Source: an uncultured Clostridia bacterium
GTDB lineage: Bacteria > Bacillota > Clostridia > Oscillospirales > Oscillospiraceae
Direction of reading: 5' to 3'
NCBI GenBank assembly: GCA_937915065.1
Contig: CALDMR010000046.1
Location: 1-16,703 of the forward strand
Length of the DNA stretch: 16,703 nt
A model generated the notes under the pieces. It ran no database searches, had not been told where the DNA came from, and saw only the letters and a program-made list of their open reading frames with translations. A program made the translations under genes and the position numbers. This document shows positions 1 to 6,836 of the stretch, one piece after another (position 1 is the stretch's first letter; the number at the start of each line of letters is the position of its first letter).

Positions 1-497
1 TCCAGGCCGTTCTTCTTAGCGCAAGCAGCCAGCTCGGTCTTGCCAGCGGTGGCGCCGAACTCGCAATCCACGCGCCATGCCAGGTTGTCCTTGGTGGTGG
101 CCTTCATGTTGGGCTCCAGATCCTCGCCCAGCAGCTCGGCAAACTTGGAAGCGTGCTCTGCCTCTTCGTAAGCAGCCTTCTCCCAGTACAGGCCGATTTC
201 GGGATAGCCCTCGCGGTGAGCGATGCGGGCCATGCACAGATACATACCAACCTCAGCGCACTCGCCGTTGAAGTTTGCGACCAGCTGATCGAAGATGTAC
301 TTCTTGTCTTCCTCGCTGATGCTGTCGTTGTTCTTAACGGTCTTGGCGTAAACGCCGTATTCATGCTCGGCAGCCAGCTTCAACTCGCCGACAACTTCTT
401 CAAACATTGCGCTCTTGGCATGGCAGACAGGGCACTCAGCGGGAGCGGCCTCGCCCTCATAGATGTAACCACAAACTTTGCAAACCCATTTTTTCAT
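1..497 (-). CDS. Rubrerythrin / NADH peroxidase type (rubredoxin domain first), C-terminus cut by window edge
   Basis: A cytosolic non-haem iron peroxidase that would reduce hydrogen peroxide with electrons from an NAD(P)H-linked donor. About 165 residues are visible. Residues 1-35 form a rubredoxin-like FeS4 knuckle (CKVC near 6-9, CPVC near 22-25). A ferritin-like helical domain follows, with the expected diiron glutamates in AEHEYG, NGECAE and EEAEHA. The order rubredoxin then ferritin is that of the reverse rubrerythrins of clostridia. The start is supported by GAGGAGG 8 bases upstream of ATG. perR lies 97 bp upstream on the same strand, so the gene may be co-transcribed with its likely regulator or use its own promoter; only a weak candidate (TTGCAG near 577-582) is visible. 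The 3' end lies outside the window. Confidence 0.93.
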   Translation of the reverse strand, partial: MKKWVCKVCGYIYEGEAAPAECPVCHAKSAMFEEVVGELKLAAEHEYGVYAKTVKNNDSISEEDKKYIFDQLVANFNGECAEVGMYLCMARIAHREGYPEIGLYWEKAAYEEAEHASKFAELLGEDLEPNMKATTKDNLAWRVDCEFGATAGKTELAACAKKNGL

Positions 498-594
498 AAT
501 ATGTTCCTCCTCAAAAAATTGAAATTCATCAGATTTTATCTTGATTGTATTGCTTTTATTATCATATCAGAATTATCTGCAAATTACCAGATAT

Positions 595-987
595 TCAAAT
601 ATTTTTTTCTTTGCAGCTGCTGCACAATCCGTGAAAGATCATGCTGCTGCGCTGCACCTCGCATCCATATTGCCGCTGCAGCTCAACATGCAGATCCTCC
701 ATGGGAACATCCACATCCACCACCGCGTCGCAGCTGTCGCAGATGAAGTGTGCATGGGGATCGGTGTCGGCGTCCAGCCGCTCCACGCCGTGCACAGTGG
801 CCACGCTGACCACCTCGCCGCTTTCGCGGAACAGGGCCAGATTGCGGTAGACCGTTCCCAAACTGAGATCCGGGTGCTCGGGCTTGAGCTGCGTATAGAT
901 CCATTCCGCCGATGGATGCGCTTTACTGTCGCGGATACACGCGAGAATGGCATCGCGCTTTTTGCTGTGCCGGCGCATGGTTGCCAT
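595..987 (-). CDS. perR: Peroxide-sensing repressor PerR (Fur family)
   Basis: A Fur-family metalloregulator of 130 residues. The N-terminal winged helix includes LGTVYRNL (43-50). All five metal ligands known from Bacillus subtilis PerR align: H24, D72, H78, H80 and D91. Having Asp rather than Glu at the last position is the feature that separates PerR from Fur. The structural zinc site is C83/C86 and C122/C125. The family binds DNA with Fe or Mn and is inactivated by peroxide oxidation of the His ligands. I chose ATG 987 because AAAGGAG precedes it by 8 bases; the longer open frame to 1143 would run through the promoter. A palindrome over the start site points to autoregulation. The rubrerythrin just downstream is a typical PerR target. 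Confidence 0.88.
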   Translation of the reverse strand: MATMRRHSKKRDAILACIRDSKAHPSAEWIYTQLKPEHPDLSLGTVYRNLALFRESGEVVSVATVHGVERLDADTDPHAHFICDSCDAVVDVDVPMEDLHVELQRQYGCEVQRSSMIFHGLCSSCKEKNI

Positions 988-1019
988 GGGTGCTGCTCCT
1001 TTCTTGCGTCTCCAATAAT

Positions 1020-1070
1020 CAATAACGATTATCGTTATTGTTATTATACATGAAACCGCGCCGTTGTCAA
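1020..1070 (-). promoter_or_regulatory. perR promoter with PerR/Fur-type operator
   Basis: On the minus strand TTGACA (1065-1070) and TATAAT (1043-1048) are 16 bp apart, both perfect sigma-A hexamers. Immediately downstream, covering the expected transcription start, is a perfect 10-1-10 palindrome (1020-1040) with half-site ATCGTTATTG. Its size and A/T-rich 7-1-7 core resemble Fur and PerR boxes, although the half-site differs from the Bacillus consensus. Repression by PerR of its own gene is the simplest reading. Confidence 0.75.
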
Positions 1071-1096
1071 CCCCTTTTTTCATTTTTTGCATGGCA

Positions 1097-1134
1097 GAAA
1101 AAAAACAAAATGCCCGGACGCATCCGGGCATTTT
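1097..1134 (-). terminator. Intrinsic terminator of the EF-G-like gene
   Basis: A 12-bp perfect stem (1107-1118 with 1123-1134, core TGCCCGGA) with a 4-base loop. On the minus strand it is followed by TTTTG and a run of eight T (1098-1105). It lies 23 bp beyond the stop codon of the EF-G-like gene and isolates it from perR. Confidence 0.9.
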
Positions 1135-1157
1135 GCAAATCATATAAAATAAGGAAT

Positions 1158-3233
1158 TTACTGCTCGTCGCCCTGCATCTGCTTGGCTTCGGCAATGGCC
1201 TTTTCCTGCACGGCAGGGGGCGCATCCTCATAGCGCAGGAACGCATAAGTAAACACGCCTCTGCCCTGGGTCATAGACCGCAGATCGATGGCATAGGTGC
1301 CCATTTCGCCCATGGGAACCTCGGCAATGATCTCCTGTTCGCCATCTTCCATGGGATTCATACCCATAACGCGGCCGCGGCGCTTGTTCAGATCACCCAT
1401 CACATCGCCGGTATAGGAGTCAGGCACCATAACGTGCAGCTCGCCGATGGGCTCCAGCAGCACGGGGTTGGCCTGGGCCAGACCCGCCTTATAGGCCAGG
1501 GACGCAGCCGTTTTGAAGGCCATTTCAGAGGAGTCCACGGGGTGATAGGAACCGTCCACCAGCGTGGCTTTCAGGTAAACCACGGGATAGCCCGCCAGCA
1601 CGCCGCGCTGTACACTCTCGCGCAGGCCCTTTTCCACGGCGGGGAAGAAGTTCTTCGGCACAGAGCCGCCGAACACGTTCTCTTCAAATACCAGCTCCTC
1701 GCTGTCACAGGGCTCGAACTCGATCCAGACGTGACCGTACTGGCCATGGCCGCCGGACTGCTTCTTGTGCTTGCCTTCCACCTTGACCTTTTTGCGGATC
1801 TTCTCGCGGTAGGGCACACGGGCGGGCGCCAGGGTCACATCCACGCCGAAGCGGTCTTTCAGCTTGGCACACAGAACGGACAGCTGGATATCGCCGGTAC
1901 CGGTGAGCACCATCTGGTGGGTCTCGGCGTTGTTGATGCAGTGGAAGGTCATATCCTCTTCCGCCAGACGGACCAGGCCGTTGGCCACCTTGTCCTCCTG
2001 CCCCTTGGTCTTGGGCGCAATGGCCATGGAGTAGTTGGCCACCGGGAAGGGGATCGCCGTCAGATTGACAGGATGCTTGGGATCGCACAGGCTGTCGTTG
2101 GTGCGGGTTTCGGTCATCTTGGAAACAGCCGCAATATCGCCGCAGCAGACTTCCTTCACTTCAACAGCCTTCTTGCCGCACATGGTGTACAGGTGGCCCA
2201 GCTTGGCAATGTTGCCGGTGCGGGCGTTGATAACGGACATCTCAGGCGTCAGCTTGCCGGATACCACTTTGAAATAGGAATACTTGCCGTACTGGTCAGA
2301 AGACGTCTTGAACACGAAAGCATAGGGCGCACCGTCTTCGGTGATGTCGATCTCAACCTTGTTGCCCTGCATATCGGTACCCTTGCGGTTGGGGATCTCA
2401 ACGGGATTGGGGAACAGCTTGATGATGCAGTCCAGCAGCGTCAGCGTGCCCAGGCCGGTGTATGCCGAACCGCAGACCACGGGGCACAGCGTCAGATCCT
2501 TAACGCCGTTGTGCAGGCCCTGGATGATCTCTTCCTGGGTGAAAGGCTCGCCGCCGAAATATTTCTCCATGAATTCCTCGCTGGTCTCGGCCACGGATTC
2601 GCACAGCTGTTCATACAGTTCGTCCAGCACTTCCAGCTTGTTTTCGGGAACGGGCACTTCCTTGCGGCGCTTGCCCTCCAGCTGATAGGCGCGGCGGTAG
2701 ACGATATCGAGGATCGTTTCCACATGCTTCTCTTCATCCCACAGCGGCATCATCACGGGGCACACGCTGCGGCCAAACTTCTCGCGCAAGGTCTGCCATG
2801 CGCCGTTGAAGTCGCTGCCGTCCTCGTCGATCTTTGCCATGTAGATCGCGCGGGGCATGTTGCGCTCCTGCAGGTATTTCCATGCTTTTTCCGTACCCAC
2901 GGACAGGCCGCCCTTAGCGCTGCCGACAATGATGCCGGCATCGGCCACACGCAGGCCCTCCATCACTTCACCGGAAAAGTCGAAATAACCCGGCGTGTCC
3001 AGAACATTGATCTTGCAGCCCTTAAACTGCACCGGCGCCACAGACAGAGAGATCGAAATCTGTCTCTTGATCTCCTCGGCGTCGTTATCGCAAACGGTGT
3101 TGCCCTCTGTCACTTTACCAAGGCGGTCAATACTTCCGGTCATATACAGCATGCTCTCCACCAGGGAGGTTTTACCGGTGCCGCTGTGTCCCAGCAGACA
3201 GACATTACGGATATCTTTTGCAGTGTAGCTCAT
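1158..3233 (-). CDS. EF-G-like translational GTPase (EF-G2 type paralogue)
   Basis: A 691-residue GTPase with the full EF-G domain set. P-loop GHSGTGKT is at 15-22, the switch II region DTPGYFDF at 79-86 and the guanine-specificity motif AKID at 133-136. Three features differ from the housekeeping factor. The usual RGIT of switch I is replaced by RQISIS, the switch II His that activates water in translational GTPases is Tyr (Y83), and NKxD has become AKxD. These are traits of the EF-G2/FusA2 branch rather than of fusA in the str operon. No ribosomal protein genes are nearby, which fits a paralogue. It would act on ribosomes in the cytosol; its exact role is not settled for this branch. AAGGAGAG precedes ATG. 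It is a monocistronic unit with its own promoter and terminator. Confidence 0.88.
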   Translation of the reverse strand: MSYTAKDIRNVCLLGHSGTGKTSLVESMLYMTGSIDRLGKVTEGNTVCDNDAEEIKRQISISLSVAPVQFKGCKINVLDTPGYFDFSGEVMEGLRVADAGIIVGSAKGGLSVGTEKAWKYLQERNMPRAIYMAKIDEDGSDFNGAWQTLREKFGRSVCPVMMPLWDEEKHVETILDIVYRRAYQLEGKRRKEVPVPENKLEVLDELYEQLCESVAETSEEFMEKYFGGEPFTQEEIIQGLHNGVKDLTLCPVVCGSAYTGLGTLTLLDCIIKLFPNPVEIPNRKGTDMQGNKVEIDITEDGAPYAFVFKTSSDQYGKYSYFKVVSGKLTPEMSVINARTGNIAKLGHLYTMCGKKAVEVKEVCCGDIAAVSKMTETRTNDSLCDPKHPVNLTAIPFPVANYSMAIAPKTKGQEDKVANGLVRLAEEDMTFHCINNAETHQMVLTGTGDIQLSVLCAKLKDRFGVDVTLAPARVPYREKIRKKVKVEGKHKKQSGGHGQYGHVWIEFEPCDSEELVFEENVFGGSVPKNFFPAVEKGLRESVQRGVLAGYPVVYLKATLVDGSYHPVDSSEMAFKTAASLAYKAGLAQANPVLLEPIGELHVMVPDSYTGDVMGDLNKRRGRVMGMNPMEDGEQEIIAEVPMGEMGTYAIDLRSMTQGRGVFTYAFLRYEDAPPAVQEKAIAEAKQMQGDEQ

Positions 3234-3281
3234 TGTGTTCTCTCCTTATACTGTGAACTTTGGTCTGCACCAATTATGCTA

Positions 3282-3310
3282 ATTATATAATGCTCAGCGG
3301 AAATACACAA
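3282..3310 (-). promoter_or_regulatory. Promoter of the EF-G-like gene
   Basis: Minus-strand TTGTGT (3305-3310) and TATAAT (3282-3287) are separated by 17 bp, about 50 bp before the start codon. The -10 is perfect and the -35 is moderate. No operator-like symmetry is evident. Confidence 0.55.
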
Positions 3311-3426
3311 GAAAAATCTGTCAAAAAGCACCAAATTTTTTCAATCCATCGCACCGGAACCATCGTCAAAGTGCCAATCTTTTTTACCGGCTTTCCGCAC
3401 AAGTCAAAGCAAAAATGATAAAATCC

Positions 3427-3466
3427 AAAAAAATCCCCGGAAAAGCCACTGCTTTCCCGGGGATTT
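3427..3466 (-). terminator. Intrinsic terminator of the rlmB unit
   Basis: A 16-bp stem with one mismatch (3431-3446 with 3451-3466), a 4-base loop, and a T-run on the minus strand (3427-3433). It begins 20 bp after the stop codon of the P-type-ATPase-like gene and closes the rlmB operon. Confidence 0.88.
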
Positions 3467-3485
3467 CTATTCGTGATTTTGCCCC

Positions 3486-5705
3486 TTAATACTGGGTCAC
3501 CCAGCCGTTGATCAGAACGGACGGCACCGCCCAAAGCAGCTGAAACGCCAGCAGAGCCGCGGGGGTGAGCACCTGAAACCCGCCCACAAAGGTGAGATAG
3601 AAGGCCAGCAGCGTTCCGCAGATGCTGCCCACCAGGGCCCAGGCGCAGCTTTTGCGCACTGCTCCGTGCATCCGCTTACCACCGATCACCGTTTCGGCAT
3701 AGGGCATTAGCCCCTCGCGGAACAGCAGGGCGCCGGCCCGGCCATTGCTCTCCTGTTCCTCTTCCGACAGGGCCAGGCGCTGAGACAGCTCCGGATACAG
3801 GCAGCGCTTTTTCGTGTTGATCTTAAACTTGCGCTTGAGCAGCGCCGGGGTGATATTGAAGTCGCGCACGGCAAACACCGGGCGAATTCCGTTGTGCAGG
3901 ATGGCCTGCAGCGCCGCATCCACATTGTCCGAGGCCATGTATTTGATGGCAAACACTGCCACCAGCTCCTTATCCACCGCCAGGAACACACCGGTTTTCA
4001 GCTTGATCTCCCGGGGCAGGCGCACGCCCATCTGGGCCATAAAGTCCGCCCGGCCCAGCAGAACGCTTTCTCCCCGGATCGTACCGGCCACGCCGCCCTC
4101 TTCATAAAAGCTAAAATCTTCCACGCTGTACCGGCGGCCGCCCTGGCTGCGGCACAGGTCGTCGAACACCTGGCGCAGGCCGGCGCCGGAAGCGCTCACC
4201 ATGCTGGCAGCATAGGACACCGCCTGGATGGCGTCATGGGCATATACCTTCATACCGTTCATAAAAACGGTGCCCGGCGGAAACAGGTCGCTGTCTGTCA
4301 GCACCATGCTCCCCTTGTGGCTCATCATTTCCGCACCGCTGTATCCGGCCACGGCGCAGCCATCCCGCTGCAGCCGGCGGGCCAAGCGCCCCAAAGGCGT
4401 GCCAAAAGCCGCCGTGAAGGCAAAGGAGGACGCCGCGCCCAGGATCGCAGACCAATACCACCAGAAGTTCGGCAGGTCAAAGCGATTCACCGCCGCCAGG
4501 GCCGCAAAAACGACCGTTGCTGTTGCAATCACCGGAATCAGCAGATAATACCAGTCCGCCTGCTCGCTGGCCCGATCCGTCATGCGGATAAATCCCTCGT
4601 CAGAACAGGACTGCTTGCGGAAGCCGCCGGCCACATCGGTGACCACATAGGGGTTCTTATCATAGGTATCCATGTGGCAGGAATCCCGCAGGCCCCGCAG
4701 GCGCAGCATCTCGCCCCGCATGGTAAAATACAGGGCCACTGCCGCCACCGCGCAGAAAGGCAGCTGTGTTCCCCGCCCTTCGCCGATCCAGGCCATCGCC
4801 CCGTCGACCGCGGAAACCACCGCAAACAGGGAGATCAGCAGTTCCGGCGTGAAGTGGCGGTGGAACAATTCCGTCACCGCCCGGATCAGCACCGGGAAAC
4901 AGACCAGAATCTCCGCTCCCAACAAGCCCAAACTGACCATCAGCCCATAGGGCGGCATTAAATACTCCGCAGCGGCACCGCTGTATTCCACCACAGCATA
5001 ACCGCAGGCTGCCAGCGCCAGCAGCAGGGCCGGCATGGAGCGCTTGCGCAGCTTTTTATACCGCCGGTGGTATTCCGCCGTGGCTTCGCCGCTGCTGCGC
5101 TCCGGCAGCAGATCGTCCTCATCGATCTCTTCTTCCTCCACATAGGGCGTCCGTTCCTCCGGCTCGTCTTCTTCCTCAGGTACATACAGCGGCTCCGTAT
5201 CCTCTTCAAACCGGCGCATCTTCCGGGAAAAGAGGCCCCGCCGCCGAACCGGCTGGGCCACCTGCCGCCTGGCCTCTTCTTCCTCCAGCACCGCATCCAC
5301 CACCTGGGCCATCACATCCTCCAGCGGGACTGCGGCCTGCTGCGGTTCCGCAGCTTTTTCCCGGGGACCGGCCGGCTCGTACAGCGCCTGGGGCTCCGGA
5401 TCCCATTCCGCCGACGGCACCCGTTCCGGCTGCTGCGGCGGCTCCGGCCCTTCTTCCGGCGGCAGCGTTTCGGTTCCAGCCTTCCCGTGCTCCGATGCAT
5501 GCACAGGCTTGGGCACATAGCCTTCATTGATCCAGACCTCGTCGCTTTCCGGCACCGGCGGACTGCTGTGCCGCCCGTATTCCGCCAGGATCTCTTCCAG
5601 ATCGATGTCCGCCTCCACATCCGACAGATCCACGCCCTCCAACAGTTTCTGGGTATCGAATGCGTCGTCTTTCTTTATATACTTTTCAAACTCATTGTTC
5701 TCCAT
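3486..5705 (-). CDS. Membrane protein resembling a degenerate P-type ATPase, with acidic N-terminal tail
   Basis: A 739-residue protein. Residues 1-220 are hydrophilic, Pro/Glu-rich and probably disordered. Six hydrophobic segments follow (about 225-247, 254-278, 289-308, 315-330, 386-406, 414-434), then about 250 soluble residues and two more segments (686-706, 712-733). This 6+2 plan is that of heavy-metal P1B ATPases. The stretch from GTPLGRLARR (435-444) to VLTDSDLFPPG aligns by eye with the region from M4 to the phosphorylation motif, and VAVFAIKYMASDNVDAAL resembles the start of the P domain. The chemistry is missing: DKTGT is DSDLF (D471 kept), the TGDN-like site is VRDFN (D615), no GDGxNDxP is present, the actuator segment is short without TGE, and there is no CPC. 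A transport-dead sensor or scaffold is plausible. It starts 30 bp after rlmB in the same unit. AAAGGA precedes ATG. Confidence 0.72.
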   Translation of the reverse strand: MENNEFEKYIKKDDAFDTQKLLEGVDLSDVEADIDLEEILAEYGRHSSPPVPESDEVWINEGYVPKPVHASEHGKAGTETLPPEEGPEPPQQPERVPSAEWDPEPQALYEPAGPREKAAEPQQAAVPLEDVMAQVVDAVLEEEEARRQVAQPVRRRGLFSRKMRRFEEDTEPLYVPEEEDEPEERTPYVEEEEIDEDDLLPERSSGEATAEYHRRYKKLRKRSMPALLLALAACGYAVVEYSGAAAEYLMPPYGLMVSLGLLGAEILVCFPVLIRAVTELFHRHFTPELLISLFAVVSAVDGAMAWIGEGRGTQLPFCAVAAVALYFTMRGEMLRLRGLRDSCHMDTYDKNPYVVTDVAGGFRKQSCSDEGFIRMTDRASEQADWYYLLIPVIATATVVFAALAAVNRFDLPNFWWYWSAILGAASSFAFTAAFGTPLGRLARRLQRDGCAVAGYSGAEMMSHKGSMVLTDSDLFPPGTVFMNGMKVYAHDAIQAVSYAASMVSASGAGLRQVFDDLCRSQGGRRYSVEDFSFYEEGGVAGTIRGESVLLGRADFMAQMGVRLPREIKLKTGVFLAVDKELVAVFAIKYMASDNVDAALQAILHNGIRPVFAVRDFNITPALLKRKFKINTKKRCLYPELSQRLALSEEEQESNGRAGALLFREGLMPYAETVIGGKRMHGAVRKSCAWALVGSICGTLLAFYLTFVGGFQVLTPAALLAFQLLWAVPSVLINGWVTQY

Positions 5706-5735
5706 GGAAAGGCTGTCCTTTTTTGTTCTATCCTC

Positions 5736-6599
5736 TTAATTCATGCGCTGGCGCACAGCCTCGTACAGCAAAATGGCCGCCGCCGCCGAAGCGTTCAGCG
5801 AAGAAATGCGGCCCTTCATGGGAATGCTGACCAGAAAATCGCATCCCTCCGCCACCAGGCGGCTCATCCCGTCGCCCTCGCTGCCGATCACAATGGCCGC
5901 AGGGCCCTTGAGATCCGCGTCATACAGGGCTGTATTGCCGTCCGCCGCCGTGCCAAACACCCAAACTCCCTGCTTCTGCAGATCCTTCAGCAGGGCAGGA
6001 ATATTGGAAACCCGGGCCACAGGCAGATAGGAAACCGCACCGGCGCTGGTTTTGGCCACCACCGCCGTCAGCCCCGCGCTGCGCCGCTTGGGAATAATCA
6101 CGCCGTGGGCGCCGGCGCACTCCGCCGTGCGGATCACCGCGCCCAGGTTATGGGGATCAGACAATTCGTCGCACACAACGATCAGGGGCTTTTCCCCCTT
6201 CTCCGCCGCCGCCGCGAAAATATCCTCCACCGATGCATAAGCCCGCACCGCCGCCACGGCGATCACGCCCTGGTGGGCATGGGTGCGGCTCATGGCGTCC
6301 AGCTTGCGGTGATCCGCATCGGCCACCACAATGCCCGCCCCCTTGGCCAGGGCCACGATCTGAGACAGGGTGCGGTCTGTATCGCCCCGGGCCACATAGA
6401 TCTTATCGATTGCCGTTCCGGCCCGCAGGGCCTCGGTCACGGCGTTGCGGCCCTCGATCAGGCCGTCCGCAGCAGCTTCCTCCGCAGACGGATCCGTCTC
6501 ATATGCCGGACGGCGCGCCTCCCGGGGCGCGGGCCGGGTTCCGCGGCGGGGATTTTTGTTCCGCCCGCCGTATGTTCTTTGTTTCTTTTCCTGCTCCAT
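5736..6599 (-). CDS. rlmB: 23S rRNA 2'-O-ribose methyltransferase, SpoU/TrmH family (RlmB-like)
   Basis: A 287-residue SPOUT methyltransferase that would use S-adenosylmethionine to methylate a ribose 2'-OH; in E. coli RlmB the target is G2251 of 23S rRNA. Residues 1-45 are a basic, Arg-rich tail. A substrate-binding domain (from about 47, IEGRNAV) follows. The knotted catalytic domain has motif 1 with HNLGAVIRT (150-158), motif 2 GSEGDGM and motif 3 IPMKGRISSLNAS. I chose ATG 6599 because AGGAGAG precedes it and because the longer in-frame start at 6671 lies upstream of the predicted -10 element. It is the first gene of a two-gene unit with the P-type-ATPase-like membrane protein. Which nucleotide is methylated cannot be read from sequence; a tRNA target remains possible. 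Confidence 0.9.
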   Translation of the reverse strand: MEQEKKQRTYGGRNKNPRRGTRPAPREARRPAYETDPSAEEAAADGLIEGRNAVTEALRAGTAIDKIYVARGDTDRTLSQIVALAKGAGIVVADADHRKLDAMSRTHAHQGVIAVAAVRAYASVEDIFAAAAEKGEKPLIVVCDELSDPHNLGAVIRTAECAGAHGVIIPKRRSAGLTAVVAKTSAGAVSYLPVARVSNIPALLKDLQKQGVWVFGTAADGNTALYDADLKGPAAIVIGSEGDGMSRLVAEGCDFLVSIPMKGRISSLNASAAAAILLYEAVRQRMN

Positions 6600-6661
6600 A
6601 TAATGCTCTCCTGCCTGCCGCCCGGCCGGGCGGCAAATTTTGCGCTGATACTTCAGATTGG

Positions 6662-6690
6662 AGTATACCATAAACCCCCCGATGAAAAAA
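6662..6690 (-). promoter_or_regulatory. rlmB promoter (extended -10)
   Basis: Minus-strand TATACT (6662-6667) is preceded by TGG, an extended -10 element, with a poor T-rich -35 at 6685-6690 spaced 17 bp. Transcription would start near 6655, leaving a leader of about 55 bases. This supports the downstream start codon of rlmB. Confidence 0.5.
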
Positions 6691-6748
6691 GACTATTTAC
6701 AGAAATTTTACAACTCATAACCGACTTCACCTTGTACCGCAGGGCAAA

Positions 6749-6778
6749 TTGTGTTAAGATATAGTGTACTTTTATACT
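6749..6778 (+). promoter_or_regulatory. ftsH promoter
   Basis: TTGTGT (6749-6754) and TATACT (6773-6778) are spaced 18 bp, about 58 bp before the ftsH start. It diverges from the rlmB promoter within the same intergenic region. Confidence 0.5.
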
Positions 6779-6836
6779 GAGTTTTTCAGCGGCACGCGCC
6801 TGTTTGCCGTTTCTATCACACCGAAGGAGACGTCCT

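Noticed and set aside
1038..3290. Long plus-strand open frame of 750 codons opposite the EF-G-like gene
   Set aside because: Shadow of the minus-strand gene in GC-rich DNA; no ribosome site and no recognisable domain, while the minus strand encodes a complete EF-G.
5067..6764. Plus-strand open frame of 565 codons across rlmB and the P-type-like gene
   Set aside because: Arg/His/Pro-rich shadow with no ribosome site, overlapping two well-supported genes.
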